Positions 1 to 47,476 of a stretch of DNA of 64,000 nt are shown piece by piece. A model generated the notes under the pieces. That model ran no database searches and was not told the origin of the DNA. It was given only the letters and a program-made list of their open reading frames with translations. A program made the translations under genes and the position numbers. The stretch comes from Catonia carolina (Eukaryota > Arthropoda > Insecta > Hemiptera > Achilidae): positions 130,140,171-130,204,170 of the forward strand of contig JAQMRL010000002.1 in assembly GCA_035578175.1 (NCBI GenBank), given 5' to 3'. Position 1 is the stretch's first letter. Every line of letters starts with the position of its first letter.

Positions 1-36062
<36,062 letters not shown>

Positions 36063-36604
36063 CTGAAAACAAGAAAATAATTCTGGTTAGCGAGTTAAAA
36101 CGAGCAGACATGTTTACAAGCGACAACTCGTAAACAACACTACATTTAAAATCAATATTTACTTATCAATTTAATACGAATAAATGTCACATTCCAAACA
36201 ATCCTATACAAAGATAACCGAAATCACTGCCGCCAAACAAACTTTAAACAAAGTACACTAAAACCTCTCAAATTCTAACTAGGTCCACAAGAACAAAAAT
36301 CAGAACAGATATTAAAAAAAATAAAAATTGATCACATACTTTCTTATTGCATATCAATAACAATATTATTACTATGTAAGTGTATATTCCTCTATTGTCA
36401 TAACCATACAAAAAAACGAATAAATAGTAGGAGTTGGGGTAGAGATTAGAGGAAGCTAGTATTAATAAAATTTTATGAAAAAAGTAGATGTTAACGGGTT
36501 ATAGCTCTGTTAGCAAAGTGAGTTGCTCTACACAACAGACAAATTAAAATATATCTAACCAACATATTGTTTTATTTTCTTACACACCCACTTCATTTGT
36601 CAAT

Positions 36605-37420
36605 TTTACTTCCTCTTGCTCTACATGAATATATAAGCAAGGAAAGTTTTGTTTCATATAGATTTTTTGAAATAAGAGTTTTCACCGGATTTACACGTTT
36701 TCACACACCCTGAATCCAATAACAAAAACATGTTTTTAGCGATTGGTCTGTGTGTATGAACAAAATATCTGAAAAGAACGGAATAGCGTAAAAAGTTGAA
36801 ACTTGGAACTCGAGTTAGGTACCGTAAGGGGATCCGACACTAACATTTTCATGAAAATCAACCAGCCAGAAGTATACTAAAAGTTTATTCATGCAATTTT
36901 TTTACTTTTTTCAAATTTTCTCAAAAACACCTAAGATTTAAAAAAAAAATCGCCTCATTTACTAAATTTTTATGCTCTACAAAATAAGTCTGCTGAAATC
37001 CTTGGGGGGGGGGCCTGTGCTCTTGTAGAAAAAATTATTTTTTTAAGATTACGGGTTTAATACGCATTTTAAGGCAAAATTATACAATCAAAGTTGTAGA
37101 ATATCAAAAAACCTACAACTATTTAACATTTTTTTTGTACAACGCTTATTTTAATGTCAATTATTGATTTTCTGAATTTTTTAATAAAAATCTGTAAAAG
37201 AAAAATACTATTTTTTAATATTGCGGCTTTAATATGTATTTTACGACAAGTGTGTAAAGAGAATTATAAGAAATTTTAAAAAATTTACAACTTTTATTTG
37301 AACTATTTTTAAGTCAAAGGCTGATTTCAATTTCAAATTGTTTACCAATGATTAAACATAGGTTATGTTTATTATTTACAATGGCAAGAGAAAGTAGTGC
37401 GAGTGTTTCACACCAGATTT
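36605..37420 (+). repeat. repeat family 1 (ACTTTCTCTTGCC termini), copy
   Basis: About 0.8 kb, from a TTACTTCCTCTTGC left end to GGCAAGAGAAAGTAGTGCGA...TTTCACACCAGATT at the right. Interior landmarks are ggtctgtgtg, gaacaaaatatct, aacattttcatg and repeated ctacaactttta/agtttagcg modules. It contains a run of 10 G at 37004-37013. No ORF; class unknown. The two ends share a 13-bp inverted motif. Confidence 0.75.
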
Positions 37421-37983
37421 TTACTATTTCACAGATACAATTATAAAAGTACTGCACACATTCAGCAACATAATATTAACAGGTTATTATCATCTTTCTA
37501 TAACGAAAAAATTCACTACTTCTCTCTCTCTATAAAATAAATGGAGAAAATTTGTAAGGCATTTTAAATTTCACAAAATGGTCGTTTCCTACACATAAAA
37601 ACGATAATTAATCCTGCTTTTTGTAAATTAACATTTTATGGCAATTTCTTTCTTAACAGTAGATTAATTATTAATAAATACTATTAGCTATCGATAACAA
37701 TAAAAACTATTAAAATGACTATAAAACAGACCGATAAAAACAAACGGTACTATACATACTTGACTAATAAGAATTTCTTAAATACGTTAAAAATACATAA
37801 TAATCCAACCTCGATATAAAATATAACTCCTCTTACATTTCGACGTACTAATAAAATGTACTAATAACGTACTAACGTACTAATAAAATGACTAGAGGAA
37901 ATAATGTTCAAACAGACGTTAAAAAACTCACAAAATACAAGAGTTCTCTTTGGAACTTGATTTCATAGTATTTGATACCTATA

Positions 37984-38541
37984 CGAGGTGTGTTCAAAAA
38001 GTAACGGGAACTTTTAAATTTCGTGGGTTTGGATAGTCAGATTGTAAAAATTTTTTTAAGGTCAAACAATCAATAAGGGGTACTACCTACAAGTTCAACA
38101 CCGTTTGCGTGAAGCAATCCGCAAAAAACGCCCGGATTTGTGGCAAAACAATTCATGGCTTTTGCACCACGATAATGCACCTGCTCACACTTCATTGCTT
38201 GTTCGTGAATTTTTGGCCAAAAACAAAACTATAACGATGCCCCAGCCTCCATATTCGCCAGACATGCCTCCATGTGACTTTTTTCTATTTCCAAAAATAA
38301 AGAGAACATTAAAAGGCCGTCGTTTTACAAGCATAGATGACATTAAAAGCGAATGGTGAAAGAGCTAAAAGCTATCACAAAGATAGAGTTTCAGAAGTGT
38401 TTCGAGGATTGGAAAAAGCGTTGGCACAAGTGTATTGCATGCGAAGGGGACTACTTTGAAGGCGACAATATTAATGTAGATGAATAAATAAATATTTTTT
38501 TCAAAAAACGAAAATTCCCGTTATTTTTTGAACAAACCTCG
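37984..38541 (+). mobile_element. internally deleted mariner (558 bp)
   Basis: Flanked by TA, with terminal inverted repeats CGAGGTGTGTTCAAAAAGTA and its complement (CGAGGTTTGTTCAAAAAATA). The interior jumps from about 60 bp of 5' sequence into the transposase at the GQTINKGYY region, so the helix-turn-helix and first catalytic Asp are missing. It could be moved only by transposase supplied elsewhere. Confidence 0.88.
38071..38486 (+). pseudogene. mariner transposase C-terminal half
   Basis: Reads GQTINKGYYLQV, LREAIRKKRPDLWQ, HHDNAPAHTS and YSPDMPPCDFFLFP with the DD34D spacing kept, then a frameshift near 38355 (KSEW then stop) and a C-terminus ending CEGDYFEGDN in another frame. It is a different family from the 4.1- and 21.1-kb mariners. 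Confidence 0.85.
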
Positions 38542-38570
38542 TACAAACCCAACAAACATAAAAAAAAAAC

Positions 38571-39503
38571 AGGTGTGAAACACTCACACGACTTTCTCTT
38601 GCCAATGCAAATAATGACCAATATAACCTAACATTAGTAATAAAACATTAGAAATAAACAAATAACTAACCTCAAAAAACATAACCTTATTTTAATCATG
38701 AGTGAAAGACACAAAATAAAAATCAATCTCAATTTGGCTTAAAAATATGGAAAATCACACTTTCACGCTAAACTAGGCTCTGTAGAGAACAATGCTTTAA
38801 TTAGAAGTTGTAGATCTTTTAATTTCCTATAAATTTGATTATACACACTGTCATAAAATGCATACTAAGGCTGAAATCTTAAAAAAAATCGATTTTTCAC
38901 GTTTTCATGAGAAAAAACAGAAAATCGCTAATTACCGCTAAACTAGGCGTTATACAAAAAAATGTTAGAAATAAAAGTTGTAGAATTTTAAATTCTCTAC
39001 AACTTTAGCCATATACATTTTTGCGCTAAAATGTATATTAAAGCCGCAATCTTAAAAAAACAGTTTACGTGAAAACGGCCTCACCAAGAATTTTAGCAAG
39101 CATGACACCTACCCTATCATGTAGAGCATAAAAAAATTTCATAAACCAGGCGATTTTTAAATAAAATTGTAGGACCAGTTTTTGAGAAAATTGCAAAAAA
39201 GTGAAAAATTACACGAATAAACGACTACTTCAGGAAGAAAGATTTTGGTGAAAATGTTCATGTCGGGTAGGGTAGTGGTATGTAACTTAAGTTTCAGTTT
39301 CAAGTTCGTACGATGTTCCGTTCTTAAGATATTCTGTATACACACATACACGCGCGCGCACACACAGATCAATTGCTAAAACCAAGTTTTTTTAGTTCAG
39401 GGGTGTGAAAACTTGTAGATCCGGTGAAAACTCAATTTCGAAAAATCGACATGAAAACAATACTTTCCTTCCTATATATTCATATAGGCAAGAGAAAGTA
39501 AAA
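38571..39503 (-). repeat. repeat family 1, copy
   Basis: Complete copy in reverse: it begins GGTGTGAAACACTCACACGA at the left and ends TATAGGCAAGAGAAAGTAAA at the right. It faces the 36.6-kb copy tail to tail. Includes a CA/CG-rich microsatellite near 39338-39366. Confidence 0.75.
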
Positions 39504-39775
39504 ACACCAAAACACTGTTATGGGATTAAAAATAACAAGATACGAGAGTTCTCTTTGGAACTTTAGAATCCATGGTAGATTATACCATAAACCCAACAAA
39601 TGTCAAAAAAACCATATAGGATTAAAAACGTAAGATACAAAAGTTCTCTTTGGAAACTTCAGATTTTAAGGTAGTTTATAAAACCCCTATTGCATCTGTC
39701 TTCAAAAATACTCAAAAGCATTTCCAAAAAATTTCACAACCCTGAACACTAGATGCAAGATATCAAAAAAAAATA
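39504..39775. repeat. short direct repeats around 'gttctctttggaa'
   Basis: The block 'aagagttctctttggaac' or close variants occurs at about 37939, 39546 and 39640, twice followed by 'aaacccaacaaa', indicating a locally duplicated unknown repeat that the 558-bp mariner also interrupts (38543 onward). Confidence 0.5.
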
Positions 39776-39979
39776 TTGCCAATAAAACATCATTCTAAAA
39801 AAAACCAGCAAAACTATTTGGCAAGGAATCACCTAAACAAAAAGACACATCAAGATTCCCACAACATAACAGGTGACATCATAACGAGAAGATTGAGATT
39901 TTACAGACATCTGATAAAGATGAATCAAGAAATACTTACTAAACAAATACCTGAAAATCTGAGGAAATACAAAAACTAA
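39776..39979 (+). pseudogene. LINE C-terminal coding remnant
   Basis: Open for 67 codons; contains ITGDIITRRLRFYRHLIKMN followed by ILTKQIPENLRKYKN, the RLRFYGHxxRM-N-x-x-x-LTKKI motif at the end of some insect non-LTR polyproteins. The SINE-like/LINE-tail repeat begins within two bases of its stop. Confidence 0.55.
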
Positions 39980-39980
39980 C

Positions 39981-40262
39981 TTGTTGTTGTTTAGGTCAAC
40001 AGCCGAAAGGCTGGTTTGAACCTCTAGAGGTTTTACTAAGTAAAACAAGGAGTGAGGTGGTTTACCATTGCCTTCCTCACTGAGTGGAAAAGTACGCTAA
40101 TCAGCATGCCGGGCCCTCTGAAAAGCACATATTTTCCACTCTGTATATGGTAACTTCACTTCATTCACCACAGGGTCTGGCTGTACAATGAAATTCATTA
40201 CTTTCAGAGAAGATAACTCTGATTAGTGTCTTTTACACCTCTACCTCTTCTCTTCTTAAATG
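39981..40262 (+). repeat. SINE-like / LINE-tail repeat, copy 2
   Basis: Begins TTGTTGTTTAGGTCAACAGC, has GGCTGGTTTGAACCTC, GAGTGAGGTGGTTTACC and TTCCTCACTGAGTGG, and ends near CACCTCTACCTCTTCTCTTC. Collinear with 2822-3100 in reverse. Confidence 0.65.
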
Positions 40263-41714
40263 ATTCAGTCATTTAATTGACTGACCATGTGATAAGAAAC
40301 AGAACTATTTATTTTAGCCCTGCAACGAACAGATTGAGTGTAAATGATTTGACACTCCACCTGTCTGTTATGAGCAGAAAAAAAATAACTACAACGATTC
40401 AAAGAAACTGCAAAATACCTGATAATACTACATAAAATTTGTGAGAAGATAAAATAAATTCTGAAAACTGCAACACACCAGAATAGTGATGAAAAAAGAA
40501 AGCATTTTGGAAGAAAAACCTTTGCAGAAGAAAATTCCAAAATAAGAATTCAAGCAAGAAAATTTACTTTCTTAGTACTAAATGAAACAAAAGCAAACAA
40601 AATGGACCAATAAAATTAAATAATACAGTAAGTACCCTAATACCTTATTAACAAGAATCTGGTATCCCAAAGACATTTTATAACAATTTTAAAAAAAAGT
40701 TGTTTTTACAGTAAATCAATATAAAACAAAAACTGCCTACACAACACATCAACATGCCCACAACTCTGAAACTTATATTCAGAAAGAAGGCAATACAAAA
40801 GTTTGTTACATCTACTGCCCAGGAAAAAAAATTTAATATTTTCATTATACAGAGGGAATCTACCTTCGAAAAGTAGACTAATTGTATTTTGAAATAATTT
40901 TACACTATTTTTAAAAAACAAATGATTCCAAACAAAACTGTATGTTTATTTATTAATAATGCTTGGATGGTCTTAAGTCAGAAAACCTACCAAATTTACA
41001 GGAATTTTTATTACATTCCTTGCGGAAAACAAGGAAAACCATTAGAGTAAATTAAGTAAATTTCTTTTTCTTAAATTGTGAATATCAGGTAGCTTTAAAT
41101 TCATAAAATTATAAATAACATAGTAAACATGTCAAGTGTTTATGAATACCATACTTTTGAATTTTAGTCAGCTACAATTAATACAACTTATAAATTGACA
41201 AAAGGCTGATTTCCTGAAAACTAGAATTTTCACTTTGTTCAATTTGACATATAAGACCATCCATTCATTTAATGTCAATAAATTAAATAAAAATGAAAGT
41301 AATGACACGGAAAAATCAAAAATTTTATTTATGAAAACTTCAAACTTTAAATATCTCACTTATGAGAAATATAGCGCCTATTGCATTTCAAAGATATCAT
41401 ACGTTTTGACCCATTCAACCCACTCATTCAAAGATTTTTTTCTAATTACTCACAATTTTTTTCTCTATGGCTTATAAGGGGTTTAATGTAAAAGGAATCC
41501 TGTGTTATGAATATTTTAAAGAAAATTATTTTATTAATTTTTTGATCAAAATTTTTGGTATTGTTAGAATAATCTTATAAAATACAAAGGAAATTGCAAC
41601 CATACATGGCAAGTCTATAAAATTGTAATTAATTGCTTCCAATTAAGAAACCAATTTTGTGTTAAATGACCAACACAATTTAACCAAAATACAATACCTA
41701 TACTAAAATCATAT
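40263..41714. other. no feature recognised
   Basis: AT-rich DNA without coding potential or repeats shared in the window. Confidence 0.5.
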
Positions 41715-41812
41715 CATCCTCCATTGTACAATAGTTACACCCCAACGTCGTCGCTAATGACCGTTGTAGTTGATGCGACGTTAAATAAATAAAAAAAAAA
41801 TTAAAAAAAATA
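41715..41812 (+). repeat. tRNA-SINE, 5'-truncated copy with A-rich tail
   Basis: Shares GTTACACCCCAAC, CTAATGACCGTTG and GTTGATGCGACGTTAAATAA with the full SINE at 53786-53975, followed by an A-rich tail. The tRNA head is missing. Confidence 0.7.
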
Positions 41813-41832
41813 CCTGTACTTTTTTTCACTAA

Positions 41833-42181
41833 GTTGATGAGCTCTGAATGTACGCATTGCCCCCTACCCACTTCATAGCTAGCCAATGACTTGCCAGCAA
41901 CATCGCCAATACTTACTCTCATAGCTCTGTTATATTTTTTCAACCATTTTTTTTGGTCTTTAATTTACAATTATAACATATACCATCTGATTTTTATATA
42001 AAGCATGTTAACACGCTCTATAATCAATGTGTTCACTAAAAGATGCAAGATATGAGTGAACTATTGCGACTCTTACGCATGCGCTCGTAATGTTTGTCTA
42101 AACTGATTCGTTCATACAATCTGACAACGCTGTCAAATGTTCTGATTGGTCTAAACGAGTGGAACAGCAGAGCTTATCAAC
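41833..42181. mobile_element. MITE with GTTGATGAGCTCTG termini, copy 1
   Basis: Terminal inverted repeats are GTTGATGAGCTCTG and its complement (CAGAGCTTATCAAC here). About 349 bp, collinear with 47112-47476. No coding capacity. Confidence 0.75.
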
Positions 42182-42289
42182 TGTGAAAAACTTACAGTTA
42201 TAATTTCTAAAACTAGTGGCAGACGAGTGAAACAGCAGAGCTTATCAACTGTGAAAAACTTACAGTTATAATTTCTAAAACTAGTGGCA
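42155..42289. repeat. 68-bp tandem duplication across the MITE end
   Basis: Bases 42155-42222 and 42223-42289 are near-identical; the unit includes the MITE right terminus plus about 40 bp of flank, so the terminus is present twice. Confidence 0.88.
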
Positions 42290-42606
42290 CATTTCAACCT
42301 CCATGTTAATTTCCGTTAATAGCTACATGAGTAATACCTTCAAGCTTATCAATGACATATGTATTTTTTTTGAGTTCAAAATAACATTTTTGAGATTTTA
42401 CCGTATACATACAGGCTATACAAACTATAAAATTCTCATAAAAATAACAATTTTTTTAAAATCATAAATATAAGTTAATAACGTTATGAAAAATAAACTA
42501 AACAGTTATGCAAAACCTATTTTAACTAATCCTCATCATTGAACACTAAAAGTTAATAAATAAAACATTTACAAAAATAAATTTTTATAGATTAATATCT
42601 TCTTAA

Positions 42607-43198
42607 CCAGAGATTCATAAACATTCGTCTGACAGACAACAACGCCGCGAGATAATACCCGAAGCGAATTTTTGAGTCTGAGGGAGCAACTGTTCTTTAC
42701 AGTATTCCCCTTTTTTGTCTTTTAGTTAGTGCTCTTCTTGCCCTCACACGTGCAGCTTGCTTTGGTTCGGAGATAATTTCCGTCGCCTATCAGACGAGTG
42801 TTATGTGTAATGTATATTGAAATATTAGGCAAAAAAAAGGAAAATAGCTGAAATATTAGGTGAATCAACGTTTTCTACTGAAGTTCAACCACAACCTGCT
42901 CAGGGAAGAAAGATTTGTGCCTATTGCCCTTTAAAAAAAAAAGAATGACTCTCTATCAATGACTGCAAAAATTATATGTGTATGGAACATTTTGGAAAAA
43001 TTTGTTTTCAGTATTGTAAATAACAAAATCAATTTCCTTTTTTGTCAAATCATGTGAAAAATGTATAAAATAAAGATGAGCACAGAAATTTTTCTTTAAT
43101 ATTAATTTATCTATTTATTTTTCCGATTTTTTTGAAGTAGTCTGAGAGACGAATGTTTATGAATGCTGCTTCTGTGATGGATGTTTATGAATCTAGGG
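42607..43198 (+). mobile_element. internally deleted piggyBac-like element (592 bp)
   Basis: Flanked by TTAA at both ends. The termini are CCAGAGATTCATAAACAT (left) and CCCTAGATTCATAAACAT (right, complement), with a second internal copy of the ATTCATAAACATTCGTCT motif near the right end. It retains only the transposase C-terminus. Confidence 0.8.
42826..43022 (+). pseudogene. piggyBac transposase cysteine-rich C-terminus, frameshifted
   Basis: Reads KIAEILGESTFSTEVQPQ, then GRKICAYCPLKKKRMTLY, and after a frame change INDCKNYMCMEHFGKICFQYCK and stop. The C-x2-C ... C-x-x-x-x-C-x2-H-x4-C-x3-C arrangement is the cysteine-rich DNA-binding domain at the end of piggyBac transposases. The catalytic domain is missing. 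Confidence 0.7.
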
Positions 43199-43680
43199 TT
43201 AATGGTGATTCTTCTTCTTCTTTTTCTTCTTCAGAACAATCTTCTCTCAAGAAATAATGTGTGAATTGATTAAAACAGAAGGGGAAAAGCTATACGCTTA
43301 TGACTTAAAAACACATAAAGCAATATAACTTTTCCTGCTCTGTAGAAATCATCCAAATCAAGAACACCGATGATATCCATCCAAAACGTATTTCATAACT
43401 GTGGCCATCATAAAATTGTAAACTTCCTATTAAGATATAATTACAAATAGAACAACACTGATAATAATTTGTTTTACGGGTAGACATTTATGTCGGCACA
43501 GAGTATTAAAGAGAACACAGGCCTCTTTTATGAACACATTACTTATTTCAATATATCATTTTTTTAAATTTTGTTTGTTTATTGATGCATGTAAAAATCC
43601 ATAGTACTAAACACAGTTATTTTTATTTTTTATCAAACATCCTAAGTAGGATTTTAAACAGCCATATTATTTAAAATTCA

Positions 43681-43960
43681 AATATATATTTCTAACCACA
43701 AGAATACGGTAACATAAAACACTTAGCAATGTTGAGGCGCTTTGTATCCTGTACACATCTTCAGTAATCAAAATTCATTAAATTTTTTTCTTAAACGTCA
43801 AAATTTAAAACTTCCTACTCCTACCATGGTACATAAGAATCCAAAAAAAAATTTAATGAATATACATTTACGGAAGATGTGTACAAGATACACGAAAGCG
43901 TTAACATTGGCAAGTGTTTTATGTTACCGTATTCTGGTGGTTAGAAATATATATTCCAAG
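43681..43960. repeat. fold-back element with hammerhead-like remnants
   Basis: Arms 43681-43790 and 43851-43960 are inverted copies sharing TCTAACCAC, GAATACGGTAACATAAAACA, CAATGTT and GTACACATCTTC. The left arm (minus strand) keeps CTGAAGA then U and a GUGU/AUAC hairpin but has lost the G of GAAA. The right arm keeps GAAA but has CGGAAGA. Related to the repeat broken by the mariner at 4.1 kb. Confidence 0.65.
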
Positions 43961-45339
43961 TAAATGTAGTACATAAACTACGCTATAAAACCACTAAGCT
44001 ATCATACAGAACAACACCATCATAAACAATGAGAACAGAAATAATGTAAGTGCAGCAGAAATGGAGTAAAAAATTGATGAGATTACACTCACAAAGCTAC
44101 GATAGTAATTACTGCAATCATAAGTCTGGCAATGACAGCTGCTACACAGAAGCTCGCAATTCCATGAATCTCGTTATAGCAGGTAATGTTTTCAATCGTT
44201 AAGTACTGCATCAAATATTTCTTGTAGTTGTTAATGTTAACATACACATGCCTACCCCTCTATTCTCAAGACCAAGACTGAAGGATTACAAAAATTACTG
44301 AATTCTATTAGTATTAGAATTATTATTTTAATAATAAAAATAAGGTTTTATTACTAGGTAACAAAAATTATGTGAAGCTGTTATCCAAGTAATCAGCAAA
44401 ACACATGTCTTCAAAGGAGAGACTCAGACCAAAATAAAAAAAACTTTTTGCTTTTAAGGAGTAGGAAGGTTATATTTTACTAACTACATGCAAAGGAGAA
44501 TGTATACCTAAATTTTAATTTTTATCATGACTAAAGTCCCTTTAATAAAGGGGCAGATTGAAAACAATTTGTATTAAATTAACAATATAATTAGAAATAA
44601 AACTGGCTTATAAATTTCAACACATTGGAACCTACGGGTGAGTCCAGCTTGTCCACCGCAAATGGTTCTAATATCCTAACAACAATTGATGCTCATCCTC
44701 ACAAACTGTGTTGTTTTAAATGGAATATAACAGGGCTATTTAATTTTGTATATAGGTAATTATCAGCTCTTTTTATAACTTAAGGTTCTGAAATTTGTCA
44801 CTAGAACCGTTAACTATTTATATAATAGTTTCTACAACTATAAAATCAAAATCTATTAAGTTGTGTAGTGGCATTTTATTTACAAGTTTTGCGTTATATG
44901 TCATTTTTGTGTTCATGTTTCTTGCATTGTTCTTGGAATTTAGTTCCATGATTCTGTTTTGGTTTTAAGTGAATAAATTGTTTATAATATATAAAATTAT
45001 TGGCATTTAATTTAGTGTTTAATGTGATCATTTAGAGTTACTTTACAAAAAAATCTTTTACTCAAAAAGTGGTGTTATTTACAAATGATTTAATTTTCCG
45101 ATTACTTTTAATTATTAATACTTAAAATTTTATGAAAAAGGACATTTCAAGGTTTAAATATCAGCATTAAGATGTAAATTGTGTATTTAGTTTACACTAA
45201 TCTTATTAAAAAAGCTGAAAATGGTAAGTATCTGGTGTCTTTACTTAAAAAAATATAGGCTCCAACGTGTTAAATAATTCACTGAAATATCTTACTCTGA
45301 AATACTGTATTAAAGTTTAAATGTAACAGAGATTTTTGA
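43961..45339. other. no feature recognised
   Basis: AT-rich DNA without coding potential or recognised repeats. Confidence 0.45.
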
Positions 45340-45500
45340 GAAGAAAATCGTGGTAACACATTAATTATCAATATTTTAAAATACTTTAAGATGACATAGA
45401 AACAAAGTAATTGTACTGCAGTATTTTATTCAGAACAAATTGGACTACATATTAAGCCAGAAAAGTAAATTTGTTAAAGAAAATGTTTTTTCGATGCAGA
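45340..45500 (-). repeat. repeat family 2, partial copy
   Basis: The reverse strand matches the first part of the 52.6-kb copy (TATGTAGTCCAATTTGTTCTG, TGTTACCACG blocks). Confidence 0.45.
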
Positions 45501-45786
45501 CTCTCTACAAATAAATGATCCAGCATAATTTAAATATTACTAAAACAAGCAAAGTATTTAATCATTAGCAACACCATTTTGTTTTCAAAAAAAAAAATTA
45601 AGTTCAGCAGCTGTTGTACCACATGACTGTACACAAATATAGTTCCTAATTCTGCCGATTAAATATTTCACTTGCTTTAGTTATGCTTTATTTTTCATGA
45701 ATAAGCTCACATCATTTATTATAAATATTAGACAATAATCCAATGTATTAAATAAAATATTTATGAAATACTAAAACATACATATA

Positions 45787-47095
45787 CGAGGGGGTACCCA
45801 AAAGTATCCGGAATAGCTCTGCTGTGGGCGGAGCTTGTGCAGTACAAATTCCCGCCACTAGGCTGCTTGTAGCGCTACTCATTGCCAGTTCAATGCCATT
45901 TTGTTCGTTGATCTAGCTTGTTCTGTTCTCGTGCAGTGATTGTTCTCGCTAGTGCTGTTTTGTGCTCGTGTCGTTTTTCATGATGGCAAGTTTTAATGAA
46001 CAACGTGCGGCTGTGAAATTTTGCTTCTTGCTCGGTAAAAACACCGCGGAAACAGTTGTAATGTTGAACACAGCTTACAAAGATGACGCTATTGGAAAAA
46101 CCCAAGTGTACGAGTGGTTTTTGCGCTTTAAAAATGGCGACATGTCGATTGAGAACAAACCTCGTTCTGGACGACCGTCGACTTCCCGAACAGACGAAAA
46201 TGTTGTGAAAGTGAAAGAAATTGTACGAACAGACCGACGACAGACCATTGACCAAATATCACAGGTTAGTGGGTTATCTTGGACCTCAGTCCAACGCATT
46301 TTAACAGAAGACTTGACAATGAAAAGAGTCGCTGCCAAGTTTGTGCCTCGGGTTCTGACAGACACTCAAAAGAACGTCGAATTGAAACGTGTAGTGATTT
46401 GAAACAACAGCTTGAAACTGATCCAGATTTCATGTCAAAGATCATTACGGGTGACGAGTCTTGGTGCTATGGGTACGACCCAGAAACCAAACAACAATCC
46501 AGTCAATGGAAGACTTCATTATCACCCCGACCAAAAAAAAGTCGTCAAGTCAGATCGAACATCAAAACAATGCTGATTTGTTTTTTTGATGTAAGGGGAA
46601 TTGTCCATTCAGAGTTCGTTCCACCAGGCCAGACGGTAAATCAAGCTTTTTATCTTGAGTGTTAAGAAGACTACGAAACAGCATTCGTCGTAAAAGACCT
46701 AATTTGTGGCAGACATGGGACTGGTTTTTCCACCACGACAACGCGCCTGCACACACGGCAATCTCGGTTACCCAGTTTTTGGCGAAAAACGGCATGGTTT
46801 TGCTACCACACGCACCGTACTCACCCGATCTGGCTCCGTGTGATTTTTTCTTGTTCCCACGCATGAAAGGTCTCCGATTTAACAACGTTGATGATGTCAA
46901 GAAAAAAACGACGGATGAGCTGGCAGCCACCACTGAAGAGGAGTACAAAAAATGTTTTGAACAGTGGAAACACCGCTGGGACAAATGTATTAGTTGTAAT
47001 GGAGAGTATTTTGAAGGGGATAAGGTTCTTTTGTAAAAAAATTAAAAATAAATAGTTTTAAAAAATAATTCCGGTTTCTTTTGGGTACCCCCTCG
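45787..47095 (+). mobile_element. mariner-like element, copy 2 (1309 bp)
   Basis: Same family as 4114-5426: identical CGAGGGGGTACCCAAAAG termini, TA on both sides. It sits 16 bp from the MITE at 47112. Confidence 0.95.
45980..47036 (+). pseudogene. mariner DD34D transposase, broken (copy 2)
   Basis: The N-terminal half is open for 141 codons from the paired Met at 45980 and stops at 46402 at the family-wide -1 break. The catalytic half is then open until a one-base loss near 46658 (FYLEC stop), and a third frame carries the second and third Asp blocks to a normal end (EYFEGDKVLL). A 12-base in-frame loss removes RGMK near 46866. Inactive. Confidence 0.93.
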
Positions 47096-47111
47096 TATAT
47101 TATTTTTAATG

Positions 47112-47476
47112 GCTGATGAGCTCTGAACGTACGCATTCCCCCTTACTCACTTTATAACTAGCCAATGACTTGCCAGCAACGTTGCCAACACTTGCTTTCG
47201 TAGCTATGTTATATAATTCGTCAGCCATTTTTTCTGTCTTTTAAAAACAATTTATAACCAATGAACATACAATCAGCTGATTATATTATAAAGTATTGCA
47301 TGATAACGCGCTCTACAATCGATGTGTTCAGTACGAGAAGCAAGACACGAGTGAACTACTGCGGCTCTTACACGGATACGCACGTAATGTTGTCATGCTG
47401 AAATATTCGTACAAACTGACAACGCTGGCAAACATTCTGATTTGTCTAAACACTTTGAACAGCAGAGCTCATCAAC
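47112..47476. mobile_element. MITE with GTTGATGAGCTCTG termini, copy 2
   Basis: 365 bp from GCTGATGAGCTCTG to CAGAGCTCATCAAC, collinear with 41833-42181 at roughly 75-80% by eye. Confidence 0.72.

Noticed and set aside
41833..47476. CTGATGAGCTCTGAAC in the MITE termini as a hammerhead core
   Set aside because: The segment after the possible helix II reads GAAC rather than GAAA and no helix I or III pairs; the motif is explained by the MITE inverted termini.
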